From the NCBI GenBank assembly GCA_030522415.1, contig CM060107.1:5754847-5818846 (forward strand): DNA of 64,000 nucleotides, in the 5' to 3' direction. This DNA comes from Channallabes apus (Eukaryota > Chordata > Actinopteri > Siluriformes > Clariidae). Positions 1 to 10,539 of this stretch are shown piece by piece. The stretch's first letter is position 1. Each line of letters opens with the position of its first letter. The position numbers and the translations under genes are program-made. The notes under the pieces were generated by a model. That model did not search any database, had not been told where the DNA came from, and saw only the letters and a list, made by a program, of their open reading frames with translations.

Positions 1-374
1 GTCTATCTGAGTCTCCAATACCTACCTGGACTCCATTTTAACATCAATTAAGATCAACTATTATAGCTGAACTGCCTGCCACCTAACACACTGTATAAAT
101 GCAGATCATTTCCTGCTATCTGTTTCACCCAGATGAGGATGGGTTCCCTGTTGAGTCTGGTTCCTCTCAAGGTTTCTTCCTATTACCATCTCAGGGAGTT
201 TTTCCTTGCCACTGTTGCCCTCGGGCTTGCTCACCAGGGACTATCAGACCATTTTGATTCATACACGTTCACATTCCATACAAACGTAAATAATTCTTTT
301 GATTGTGTAAAGCTGTTTTGAGACAATGACAATGGTTAAAAGCGCTATACAAATAAAATTGAATTGAATTGAAT
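1..374 (+). mobile_element. L2-type LINE, 3' UTR end
   Basis: Sense-oriented 3' end of an L2-like LINE, closing with the GCGCTATACAAATAAAATTG signature and a short GAATT tail. The same segment appears inverted just below 61.2 kb, where it is joined to an L2 reverse transcriptase. A 62-codon open frame in it (133-321) recurs in that other copy and is untranslated-region sequence, not a gene. The element has inserted into a hAT remnant that continues from 375. Confidence 0.85.
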
Positions 375-833
375 ATTCATTTTGCACAGCCACGGCTTGT
401 GAGCGGGTTAAACATACCAGCTTGCCGTTGCCCTCACAGAAGAAATACTTCTCTTTCCATTTCTCCTGAAACATCCGCCCTTCCAGACCAATTTAAATTT
501 TTTTGGACATATTTTTTAAAATCGCGAGTGCTTGCCACACATCTTCAAATAGCCGAGGAAATTTGATTTAGGCGCCAATTTAGAATGCGCATGCGTGTTA
601 GAGGTTTCAGCTGAAGCGCAATAGAAGAGCAGTTAAATGATCAATGATAAAACAAAAAAAATTTATAAAACAAAACACAATATTGCAGCGAATACCCGGA
701 CATAGACTTTATTTAATACTACTACTACTAATAATAATAAAGATAATAAAAAAGATTTGATATTTAATATTATTGTTCAAATCATCCCGCGTGGGCCATA
801 TTCGGCCCGCGGGCCGTATGTTTGACACCCCTG
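375..833 (-). mobile_element. hAT transposon 5' remnant with BED-like N-terminus
   Basis: The right end carries a terminal repeat reading CAGGGGTGTCAAACATACGG on the minus strand, typical of hAT elements. Around 375-480 the minus strand encodes EKWKEKYFFCEGNGKLVCL, like the N-terminal BED-type finger of GTF2IRD2/ZBED-like hAT transposases. The second Cys of the CxxC pair is Arg here. The rest of the transposase is missing because the L2 at 1-374 interrupts it. Nonfunctional. Confidence 0.6.
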
Positions 834-973
834 TGCTAGATTTTACTGTTTGTTTATGAAAAATAAAACATTAAGTAATATTTAAAACAGTATACATATA
901 TTAAGAAATAAATATAAATACTAAAACATAATTACACCACATAGTTTAGAATGAATAAAGTAATGGCACCCAC

Positions 974-3659
974 CTGTAAAGTTGAGTCTGATGAGTTTCC
1001 CAAACTGAGTGTCTGTCACATCGTTTTGACCTCCACAGTAATAATCTCCCAGATCTGTCTCTCTGACTCCAATAATCACTAAACTGACTGAACTGCTGCT
1101 TTCTGTTGCATCAAAGTGACTATTGTCTACATTATAACGAAGGGAAAAGGTTTTCTTCAGCTTCCATTCCTCAGCAGATATCAGCAGCTTCACCTCATCA
1201 CCTCTCAGTCGATACCACGATATCTGAGGATAATTAGTGATGTTACAGTGCAGGGTGATGTTCTCTCCAGGATGGACAGATCTGACGTCTGCTGAAGTGA
1301 TCTCAAGGAGACACGGTGTAAAGAAAGCTGAAAGAGCAGCACATAATCACCTGAACACTACACACACTCTCACAGCTACAGGTATTTATTCATCATTTAC
1401 ACTTTACTATCTGATTATCAGTGGTGTCAAAAGTATTCACATTCATTACTTGAGTAGAAGTATAGATACTAGGGTTTTAAAAGACTTCTTTAGAAGTTGA
1501 AGTATCAACTCAAGCTTTTTACTCAAGTAAACGTGTAAAAGTACTGGTTTCAAAACTACTTCAAGTATAAAAGTAAAAGTAACGTGAGGGGGGAAAAAGA
1601 ATTAAGGATAAAAGCTTAGGCTGTACCACGGTCATTAACGGGCACTGAGCATTAACATGTTTTATGGAGAAGAAGATATGATAACTAGTTTCCTATAAGT
1701 ATTTTAATGGTACAAAAAGTCAAACTTCAGAGGCATGTCATCAGTAACCTTTATTGGAATGTAAATGTACATCCAAGCTTAGCTGCAGGAATCTGTGAGG
1801 GCAACATACAAGAAAATAAGTACCCAGGGCAGGCTTAGTAACAATTACCCTTGTATGGTTGTCTACAATAAACATTAGTGCTGTCAGAATGAATGATTAA
1901 TCCAAGTGATTAATAAAAAAAATTATATATATATATATATATATTTTCTTTCTTTTTTTTTTTATTTATTTATTTTATTAATATGTGTGTTTGTGTATAT
2001 ATATGATTCCTGTTACCTTCCTGGTGCTGTTACCTTCCTCGCTGGCAGAGGTGTCAAGTAACGAAGTACAAATACTTCGTTACCTTACTTAAGTAGAAAT
2101 TTTGGGTATCTATACTTTACTGGAGTAATTATTTTTCAGCCGACTTTTTACTTCTACTCCTTACATTTTTAAGCAAATATGTGTACTTTCTACTCCTTAC
2201 ATTTTAAAAATAGCCTCGTTACTCTATTTTTATGATCAGAACGCGCAACCCCCCCCCCCCCCCCCCCCGGTCACATGATAAGAACGCGCAGAAGAAAATA
2301 AAGATCACACACTGTAGACAAACGGAGTTGTTATCGAATGTGCCGTTTACTTTTTTGTTCTCTCATGCGCAAGCCCAGTGACAGATTACACATGCTTAGG
2401 GTGCTTTCACACCTATAGTTCGATTACAATGTAGTAAACAGACGTGGGTATGGTTTGTTTTCACATATGCAGAGTTCTAAATGAACCAAAATAGACCGCG
2501 AAGCCCATCGGCACCGGAAACAGACTATTTTCAGAAAATCGCGCCACTTTCAATAATCACGGAGGAACAGCTTTGCTTTGCGCTCATGGCGCTGATTCTC
2601 GCGCACTGCATTGTACGTGGAAATCATTATTTTCAGATAATTAATTTCGAACACGATTCGCGGTTGCGACTCCAAACCAGCTTCCTGGTTTATTCATCTC
2701 GCTGACGGCGCAGGGAGAAGAGACGTGCCCTCCTCCTGAATGATCATTTGGTTATTAGCCGGCGATCTTCCTGCAGATCCATCAGGTAATCAGTTGGCTG
2801 ATCAAAACAGCCCAGCTACACATTTTTCATCTTTAATGTGAATACAGAGAGGCACTTAATTTCTTTGGGAATCCACGTTTCTCCACGGTTTGATTTCATC
2901 GCGAGTCGAGCTTGAAAAATTTCATGGAGTCATCAGGAAGTGAAAAGAATTTTACCCACAACCCCATATCTCTTATACCCAAAGTGCATTAAACTATACC
3001 ATTTCATCAGATTTGGTTTGGTTGCTTTCACACCAGACGAACTGTACCAAAGTAGAGCGGATAAAGCGGTCCGGGACCACCCCTTCAGGCAGGTCTTGGA
3101 TCGATTGATTTGGTGCGCACCAAAGTACCGAGATTGCATTCACATCAACACAAACGAACCGAACCAAGGGACCAAACACGTTTGGTGCGCACCAAATGCT
3201 GTAGGTGTGAAAGCACCCTTAGTTACCTCGTCCTGCTCGACGTGCTTATGTCAGAGTCAGGGTGCTGAACAGAAAACTTGGAACAGAACTACATGCAAAC
3301 ATTACATCATCCAACCACAATCAAATTCGCTCCATCCGGATGGCGCGATTTATCCGGATGTTTTTTTTTGTTTGTTTGTTTTTTGAATGACAAGCTGAAA
3401 TAAAATAGGAGTAACGAGGCTATTTTTAAAATGTAAGGAGTAGAAAGTACAGATAATTGCGTGAAAATGTAAGGAGAAGTAAAAAGTCGGCTGAAAAATA
3501 ATTACTCCAGTAAAGTATAGATACCCAAAATTTCTACTTAAGTAAGGTAACGAAGTATTTGTACTTCGTTACTTGACACCTCTGCTGTTTATTAACTAAT
3601 GTGTGTATGAACTCACCGAACAGAGTCTGTAGAATTAATGTAGATCGGAGTTTGTCCAT
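974..3659 (-). CDS. Gene A1: V-set immunoglobulin receptor-like gene, partial (exons 1-2)
   Basis: Two exons can be read. Exon 1 (3659 to 3617) starts ATG and encodes MDKLRSTLILQTLF, a hydrophobic leader, then a GTGAGT donor in phase 1. Exon 2 (1327 to 974) follows a TTTCAG acceptor, is 354 bp, phase 1 to 1, and ends at a GTGGGT donor. It encodes one V-set domain with NITLHCNIT, the core Trp in QISWYR, and DLGDYYCGGQ holding the second cysteine, closing with FGKLIRLNFT. Several N-x-T sites are present. Exon lengths (43 and 354 bp) equal those of gene A2, so the two are tandem paralogues. No transmembrane or tail exon is seen between 974 and 1, where an L2 and a hAT remnant lie, so the gene is either truncated or continues beyond the window. 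Intron 1 (about 2.3 kb) is filled with transposons. It could be an NITR-, CD300- or similar receptor; I cannot name the family. Confidence 0.75.
1429..1610 (+). mobile_element. hAT terminal-repeat remnant
   Basis: Starts with CAGTGGTGTCAAAAGTATTC and continues with CTTGAGTAGAAGTATAGATA-type sequence as at the ends of Tol2-like hAT elements. No matching opposite end is visible before the next hAT element at 2046. It lies in intron 1 of gene A1. Confidence 0.5.
2249..2268. repeat. Poly-C tract
   Basis: About 20 consecutive cytosines inside the left arm of the hAT element; the opposite strand is a G run able to form a quadruplex. The right arm lacks it. Confidence 0.8.
2399..3218. mobile_element. 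MITE with TTA target duplication (PIF/Harbinger-like)
   Basis: Inverted ends GGGTGCTTTCACACCTA at both termini, flanked by TTA at 2396-2398 and 3219-3221. A 3-bp TTA duplication fits PIF/Harbinger. It is nested in the hAT element, so it is younger. Internal subrepeats built on TTTGGTGCGCACCAAA occur near its right end. No credible protein is encoded. Confidence 0.65.
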
Positions 3660-3742
3660 TTCTTACACACTTCCTCCTGGACTTTCAGAACAACTGCTGC
3701 TGCTTCACACACAGGAAAGGCCGGGTTTTATCCGCATGCTCC

Positions 3743-3754
3743 TACTTCCTGTTT
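3743..3754 (-). promoter_or_regulatory. ETS/PU.1-like site upstream of gene A1
   Basis: The minus strand reads AAACAGGAAGTA, about 84 bp upstream of the A1 ATG. The same 12-mer occurs about 101 bp upstream of the A2 ATG. GGAAGT is the ETS core; PU.1 is the usual ETS factor in myeloid and B cells. Binding is inferred. Confidence 0.45.
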
Positions 3755-3944
3755 TGTATTTTTCCTCTTCTTTAAAAGTGCCTATCGTATCAGTTTATTT
3801 TCTATACACTAATCAAACAACAATGCTGCAAAAGAAAAGTCTAGCAGGCTGAAGGAACTTTCTAGCACAGAACACACTAAGAAGAAGAGACTCAGCTTAG
3901 AAGAAACATGAGGTCAGACCTCTACCCCAAAAAAAACTTTATTT

Positions 3945-4002
3945 TAATTCTGTAAAGCTGCTTTGTGACAATTACCATTGTTAAAAGTGCTATACAAGAA
4001 CT
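3945..4002 (+). mobile_element. Short L2 3' end fragment
   Basis: Matches the last part of the L2 tail: GTAAAGCTGCTTTG, then AATTACCATTGTTAAAAGTG. Only about 60 bp remain. Confidence 0.6.
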
Positions 4003-4155
4003 GAATGCTATTTAATTAAAAAGAGACAATTTCAATAGCATTTATAAAAATGTTTTTTTTAACCAAAACTGACCACAACTTTAATAAAAAAAAATCTATT
4101 TAATGAAGCTCATTGAAAGTCAGTGTACTAAATGTTGTGCTCAGGTGTAGATCAG

Positions 4156-4725
4156 GGGGGTATTCTTCGTACGTCGCTTGAAACATCCGGGATGAATTGA
4201 CACATCTAAGATGAGATCATCGTGCTAATTAAGACCTGGCTAAGTCGGTTCTTCGAGCACACCTGTTGTTGATGATTAGTATGGCTGGATTGAGTTGTCT
4301 AGGATTATTGCGCGTTCGTGCGTTGGTTTAAAAGGCGATATGCATCGACAGTAGAAACACTGATCACAAGCCCTTTGATTGGTTGACGAAATGACAAAAA
4401 GAACAAGCTAATTTTTTTTTGTAACACCTGCGCTGAAATGCTCCCCCACCCCACGTGTTATGCGCTGAAATGCTTCCCTGCCATGGATCCCCCCCTCCCA
4501 CCACACACACATAATCACTATCAAATATTATATTAGAACATAATATGCACATATGTTTTACAAATTACATGAGACAATAAAATAAGAAATATGAAAAAAA
4601 TATGTTGTATATGGAAAAATTTAAATATTAAAAAAAAAAAACATGTATACTTTTATATTGTTTACTTTATAATAAAATTAGTTATGTCCAATTTTTCATT
4701 ATAAAAAAAATATTTTTATTATACA

Positions 4726-4790
<65 letters not shown>

Positions 4791-4965
4791 TATATCATAT
4801 ATCTATATTTGCATATTTATAACGAACCCCTGAAAAATAAATGTGTTACAAAATAAACATTATACAAGAATTTGAATTAATGGTCTTGAGGGCTGTCTCG
4901 TGCCTAGAGTTTATTATAATAATAGAAAACCTATGAATTTATGTTCTAATATAATATTTGATATC

Positions 4966-5012
<47 letters not shown>

Positions 5013-5314
5013 GGCAAGACGTATATATGCATGCAAGATACTTTTCTTTCCCCACGTGAGTCAGTCCACGTCAGCGCTCTTTAACCAATCAGATGTGACC
5101 TCACCATTTCAACCAATCATAACCCGGCAGGAGCGCAGCCTTAATCCTGTTTACATGAAATAAACCTGCTACCGAGCAGGTTCAAGCTTACGGACATGTT
5201 GCTATGACAACAAGTGCGAGATGAGCATCGGAGAACGAAACAATCCAAGATCAGGACAAATCCACAACAATCAAATCCAGCTAACTGAGTTAGCGACGTA
5301 CGAAGAACACCCCC
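4156..5314. mobile_element. MITE copy 1 (GTTCTTCGTACGTCGC ends)
   Basis: Terminal inverted repeats TATTCTTCGTACGTCGC and GCGACGTACGAAGAAC, each with a G or C run at the tip, flanked by CAG at 4153-4155 and 5315-5317. It contains CT and AT microsatellites. No transposase. A second copy lies 100 bp to the right in opposite orientation. Confidence 0.7.
4738..4790. repeat. CT and AT dinucleotide repeats
   Basis: A (CT)n run passes directly into (AT)n inside MITE copy 1; a second AT run is at about 4968-5009. Confidence 0.85.
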
Positions 5315-5417
5315 CAGGACCTGCAGGCTCCTCATGATAAGGAGCCTCAGGCTTCATGATGGTGATAATCTGAAACACAAACACAGTGACACAGAGATCT
5401 CAGTACAGTCCTGATCT

Positions 5418-6353
5418 GGGGTCTGTTCTTCATACGTCGCTAACTCAGTTAGCTGGATTTGATTGTTGCGGATTTGTCCTGATCTTGGATTGTTTAGTTC
5501 TTCGATGCGCTTCTCGCACTTGTTGTCATAGCAACATGTCCGTAAGCTTGAACCTGCTCGGTAGCAGGTTTATTTCATGTAATCAGGATTAAGGCTGCAC
5601 TCCTGCCGGGTTATGATTGGTTGAAATGGTGAGGTCACATCTGATTGGTTAAAGAGCGCTGACGTGGACTGACTCACGTGGGAAAAGAAAGATATCTTGC
5701 ATATATGCCCCCCTGCCGTGGATAATCGCTATCAAATATTATATTAGAACATAAATTCCTAGGTTTATTATTATAAAATATGATATTACTAAGCACTGTC
5801 GCCTTGCACCTCCAGGGTCTGGGTTCGACTCCCGGCCAGGCTCGATTTCCGACTCTGTGTGCATGGAGTTTGCATGTTCTCCCCATGCTTGGTAGGTTTC
5901 CTCCGGGTACTCCGGTTTCCTGCCACAGTCCAAAGACATGCAGATTAGGCTAATAGGCGTTCCTAAATTGAACATAGTGTGTGAATGTGTGTGTGTGTGT
6001 GCTCTGTGATGGATTGGCACGCTGTCCAGGGTGTACCCTGCCTTGTGCCCAGAGTCTCCTGGGATAGGCTCCAGGTCCCCGTGACCCTAATACAGGATAA
6101 AGCGGTACAGAAGATGAAAATGAAATGATATTACTATTATAATAAACCCTAGGCACGAGACAGCCATCAAGACCATTAATACAAATTCTTGTATAATATT
6201 TATTTTGTAACATATTTATTTTTCAGGGGTTTGTCATGAATATGCAAATAAATTTATATATGATAAAAATAAATATTTTTATAATGAAAAATTGGACGAA
6301 ATTATTTTTATTATAAAATAACCAATATAAATGTATTTGAAAAAAAAAAAAAA

Positions 6354-6384
<31 letters not shown>

Positions 6385-6807
6385 CATATACAACATTTAT
6401 TTTCATATTGCATATTTTATTTTATTGTCTCATGTAATTTGGAAACCATTAACCTAAGAATTTAAGTTCTAATATAATCTTTAATAGTGATTATGTAGGG
6501 GGGGGAATCCATGGCAGGGGGCATTTCAGTGCATAACACGTTACAAAATAAATTGAGCCGCTCTTTTGCCATTTCTTCAACCAATCGAAGGGGTTGTGAT
6601 CAGTGTTTCTACTGTCGATGCATATCGCCTTTTAAACCAACACACGAACGCGCAATAATCCTAGACAACTCAATCCAGCCATACTAATCATCAACAACAG
6701 GTGTGCTCGAAGAACCAACTTAGCCAGAGTGTAATTAGCCCGATGATCTCATCTTAGATGTGTCAGTTCATCTCGGATGTGTCAAGCAACATACGAAGAA
6801 CGGACCC
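5418..6807. mobile_element. MITE copy 2, inverted relative to copy 1
   Basis: Ends read GGGTCTGTTCTTCATACGTC and its inverted partner. The internal sequence is the reverse complement of copy 1 along most of its length, for example the Tyr-rich AT region and the GCGCGTTCGTG block. It is longer because a SINE has inserted at 5792-6125. Target duplication is unclear. Confidence 0.65.
5792..6125 (+). mobile_element. tRNA-derived SINE, 5' truncated
   Basis: Begins GCACTGTCGCCTTGCACCTC, contains a B-box-like GGGTTCGACTCCC, and ends with AAGCGGTACAGAAGATGAAA. An 11-bp duplication TGATATTACTA flanks it (5781-5791 and 6126-6136). Same family as the fuller copy at 35903-36282. Confidence 0.8.
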
Positions 6808-7742
6808 GTGGACAATTAAATAGAAACATGTAGGAGTCTCATTTGTGTTTATGTCAAACACACTCGCACTCATGAAGCTGATTCACTTTAATATGAGAAC
6901 AGGAGAAAACTATCAGTTACACTGCTGGGATCACTGATATATATATATCTTAAACATTTACACAGGAAGTGAGAGACTGTCCCCACTTACAGAGTATCTC
7001 CATTAGGTGATGTTAAGATGTTAAGATGATATTACCTGAGATTATTAACAGATTTAATCTGTATTCATATTTGCAACCACAAAACGTTCTTTCAAGCAGA
7101 GTCTGTTTGCTGTTTCAATAAAATACTGAGTGACAGGGTGGAATGAGGAAGTTTTTTTTTAAATTACAAACGTCTGAGTTTCGACAGATACGAATTGACC
7201 GCAGTTCTACTTTCGGTTCAATCATGGAAGTAGCTCACATGTATTATACAAATAATAGACACTGCAGTGCATCAGATAACAATATTTTCAATTACATACA
7301 ATATTTTCAGTGTGTAAGTGAATGTATAAAATGTCTAACGTTCAGTATATTGTGTGTGGATGTGTGTGTGTGGGTGTGAGGGTGCGGGAGAAATGAGTCG
7401 GCCTCACTGGTTTTAATGAATCAGTCCGGGAGCACTGATGATAGAAAATGGCTGTCCTGTAAAGCTGTCCTGATGGTGAATAATCAATATTTTGGGGAAA
7501 AAACTCAAGCTTTTTTAAGCCCAAGAAAGTGGAAAACAGCTGACAAAATGGTGCCCGGGATTCCTCACATGATTCGATGGCGCAGATACAACACTGTTAC
7601 TGTTACATTTCACATACCAGCAAAAGCTTGGATTTCTGTTTGGATTGGTAACTTAGTTCACAGTCTAAGTAAAGTCAACATCCATGTGTGTGTGTGTCTG
7701 TGTGTGTGTAAAATCATGTAAAATATCGTGTAAAATACAGCC
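6808..7742. other. No gene recognised
   Basis: AT-rich sequence with scattered short open frames and a short GT run near 7355. Neither strand shows a convincing exon with splice sites. Confidence 0.5.
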
Positions 7743-8123
7743 CTCCACTTAGCGCTCACCCACTTGGAAAACAAAGACTCTTATGTTAGAACGCTGTTCA
7801 TCGACTTCAGATCAGCGTTCAACACAATCATCCCACAACAGCTCACTCATAAACTGATTCAGCTGGGGATCAGCACCCCACTGTGCAACTGGCTGCTGGA
7901 CTTCCTGACTGGCATACCTCAGGCTGTACGGGTCGCCAATAACACTTCCAGCACCATCACGCTAAGCACGGGGCCTCCCCAGGGATGTGTGCTGAGCCCC
8001 CTCCTTTTCACGCTGTTAACCCATGACTGAATACCATCACATGACTCCAACCTGTTTATCAAGTTTGCGGACGACACGACTGTGGTGGGTCTCATTAGCA
8101 ACAATGATGAGACTAACTACAGG

Positions 8124-8165
8124 CAGTCTCTCCAGGAGGCGTGGGTTCGCATCCCACTTCTGACA
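8124..8165 (+). repeat. tRNA-Leu 3'-half fragment at a LINE insertion junction
   Basis: Resembles the 3' half of a eukaryotic tRNA-Leu: variable-arm remnant, GGAGGCGTGGG, a T-loop TTCGCAT with an exact 5-bp GTGGG/CCCAC stem, and an acceptor strand ending TTCTGACA. There is no 5' half and no encoded CCA, so it is not a working tRNA gene. It joins the inserted LINE tail directly. Confidence 0.6.
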
Positions 8166-8633
8166 AGAGCAACTTCTATTTTCAACAATGGACTGTTCTC
8201 TCTGTTGCGGTCAGGAAAGCGCTTCCGCTCCCTGAAGGCCAACACAGAGAGACTGAGGAGGAGCTTCTTCCCGCAGGCAATAAGGTCTCTCAACCATACC
8301 ACATTCACACCACAAACACAGAACTAATACAACCTGTTAACGTCAACGGACACTATGGACACTTTCATGCACATCTACCCTGACATTGGAACTCATATTT
8401 ATGTTTATGTTTACATTCTGGACCCCTGCACAAGTCACTTTAATAAGGCACCTTAACACATGTTTCTATGCAAATTACTTGCACACCATACATCCTCCAC
8501 CAAATTTCAATTTTAAAAGAAAATCTCTATTGTACAGTATATCTCTATTTTTATTTCCATTTTATGTACAGTATACTTTTATTTTTTATTTCTATTTTTA
8601 TTTTTTTAAATATTTTTTTCTATTTCTATTCTA

Positions 8634-8681
<48 letters not shown>

Positions 8682-8809
8682 TATATTTTTATTCTAGTAT
8701 CTAGTATATAATTCTCTTTTTAAGGTCACTGGCGGTCGTGTAAGCATTTCACTGCATATCGTACTGTGTATGACTGTGTATGTGACGAATAAAATTTGAA
8801 TTTGAATTT
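8166..8809 (+). mobile_element. Second LINE 3' end inserted into the Rex1-like element
   Basis: Contains the C-terminal LINE region (GGAAAGCGCTTCCGCTCCCT, then AGGAGGAGCTTCTTCCCGC), a 3' UTR with an AT microsatellite, and a tail of AATTTG repeats after GACGAATAAAATTTG. The host element's reverse transcriptase resumes immediately after it. Confidence 0.75.
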
Positions 8810-9466
8810 GAGGTGAACTGCCTGGCCAGGTGGTGCACAGACAACAATCTCTTCCTGAACGTGGAAAAGACGAAGGAGATTGTGGTCAATTATAGGAGAA
8901 CATGTACCCAACACTCTCCACTGTCCATCAATGGTGCGATCGTGGAGAGGGTAAGGAGCACCAAGTTCCTGGGTGTGCACATTACAGAAGATCCCTCCTC
9001 GTCCACCAGCACTGCAACACTAGCCAAGAAAGCACAACAGCGTCTCTACTTTCTCCGTAAGTTGAGAAGTACGGGAGCCCCGACACCCATCATGCACACC
9101 TTCTACAGAGGCACCATTGAGAGCATCCTGATCAGCTGCATCACTGTGTGGTTCGGGGCCTGCAATGCGTCCTGCCGGATATTGAGAGCAGCTGAGAAGA
9201 TCGTTGGTGTCTCCCCTCCCTCCTAGACATTTACAACACCCGCCTCACACGAAAAGCTCTCGACATCGCCCGTGACCCTACCCACCTGACTCAGAGCTTC
9301 TTTAGTCTGCTACTATCAGGGAGGAGACTAAGGAGTCTCCAAGCCAGGACAAGCAGACTGAAGGACAGCTTCATCCATCAGGCGATCAAGAAGCTCAACT
9401 CTCTTCCAGCTCTGCCTCCCCGGTGCTCTTTGGCCTCTCCCACCGTTATGCTCTGTTATACCGTCA

Positions 9467-9469
<3 letters not shown>

Positions 9470-9545
<76 letters not shown>
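9470..9545. repeat. (CA)n microsatellite
   Basis: About 75 bp of uninterrupted AC dinucleotides in the 3' UTR of the Rex1-like element. Confidence 0.95.
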
Positions 9546-9546
<1 letters not shown>

Positions 9547-9745
9547 CATTCACACAAACTCACACATACACACACTCACACATAACCTCACCTCTGTTGT
9601 TTTTCTAAGTTTGTGTTATTTAATGTGTTTTTTTAGGTTTATTTAAGGTATATCAGTGTTATTTGTAACGAGGATGAGAGAAACCTAATTTCAATTCTCT
9701 ATATGTATGCACTGTACATGTAGCAGAACTGACAATATAGTTGAC

Positions 9746-10539
9746 TTTGACAACATTTCACTGTGAGATTAATTTCCTTAGGTGGTGTGACGGTTTTTGG
9801 CCACATGATGGTAGTGTTGTTAAAGGGGACAGATTTAGTCAAGCGGATTGGTTTGATTCATATTGTATATTTGTGTCGTATAAGACTCACTATCTTTTGG
9901 ATTTACAAACAAATCCAACTCACGAACATGCTCTCGGAACGGAGCTCGTTCATAAGTAGGGGACAAACTGTAAATATAAAATGCAAAACCCGTAAAGCAT
10001 TGTAAGGATTTCTTGAATTTTGGTAGAACCCCTTTCGTCTACTCAGTGCTCAGCCTGTATTCTGCTTGGCCTGTCTGGATCCAGGGAACCCCTCAATGAA
10101 ACACTAAACAGAAAACACTCTGTTCTCATGCACACAGAATACCATGAAACACACTAAAAATTAAATATTCTCTACATCCAGGAATCTAATTTGGGTTTCC
10201 ATCCATTATAGTACGGCCGCTATAATCATTAAGCTAAAGTGTCACACACATAATACTATCATTCTGGGGAAATTGTATTGTGTTGTTGGAAACAGGGCAG
10301 ATGTGATACAAATACAGTTTTTTATAATACACATCTACATCACACCAATATGTGACAGATGTGTTTGGTACTACTAAAATCAGATTATAGAGTTCTGCGT
10401 CCAATCACACGATAAGTTAAACAGCTGTATTTCTGTTGTTATTAGGAACAAGATAACTTAGGACTCAACTGATCCGAGTAAATGAAGAGAAGGATTTGTG
10501 ATTCATGAGTCATGTAAAGGATTCATTCATCTCTATGTC
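9746..10539. other. No gene recognised
   Basis: Unremarkable noncoding sequence; open frames here are short and lack domain motifs or splice context. Confidence 0.5.

Larger units (their letters stand above)
2046..3584. mobile_element. Tol2-like hAT nonautonomous element with long inverted ends
   Basis: Ends begin CAGAGGTGTCAAGTAACGAA and close with the inverted copy. The inverted arms run about 170 bp (2046-2225 against 3405-3584). No transposase is encoded. I could not find a matching 8-bp target duplication. A second MITE is nested inside. The whole composite sits in intron 1 of gene A1. Confidence 0.75.
4100..5369 (-). pseudogene. Candidate receptor tail exon split by a MITE
   Basis: Reading the minus strand, an acceptor GTTTGTGTTTCAG precedes an open segment from 5369. 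If the MITE at 4156-5314 and one copy of its CAG duplication are ignored, the frame stays open across the junction and ends in TAA at 4100-4102, about 35 codons in all. The C-terminus includes TTFSTLTF, which has the spacing of an ITIM (x-Y-x-x-L) but with Phe at the Tyr position. This resembles the last exon of an inhibitory Ig-type receptor. Its V-set and transmembrane exons are not found to the right, so it is an orphan or a chance frame. Continuity across the insertion is the main evidence. Confidence 0.35.
7743..9740 (+). mobile_element. Rex1-like non-LTR retrotransposon, 5' truncated and interrupted
   Basis: Reverse-transcriptase sequence begins inside the palm at [17 protein letters not shown], then [15 protein letters not shown] and the catalytic FADD near 8063. 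It breaks at about 8123 and resumes at about 8810 (EVNCLARWCTDNNLFLNVEK, then KFLGVHITED and a C-terminal region up to about 9420). The 3' UTR holds a long CA repeat and ends near ATAGTTGACTTTGACAAC. Stop codons and the insertion make it dead. Rex1/Babar is my best family match from memory; another CR1-superclade LINE is possible. Confidence 0.75.

Noticed and set aside
133..321. Small protein beginning MRMGSLLSL, also at 60913-61101
   Set aside because: Both copies fall in the L2 3' UTR, so the conservation reflects the repeat family.
8124..8165. Functional tRNA-Leu gene
   Set aside because: Only the 3' half is present: no D-arm, anticodon arm or A box.
9423..9608. Thr-His repeat protein
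   Set aside because: Translation of the CA microsatellite.
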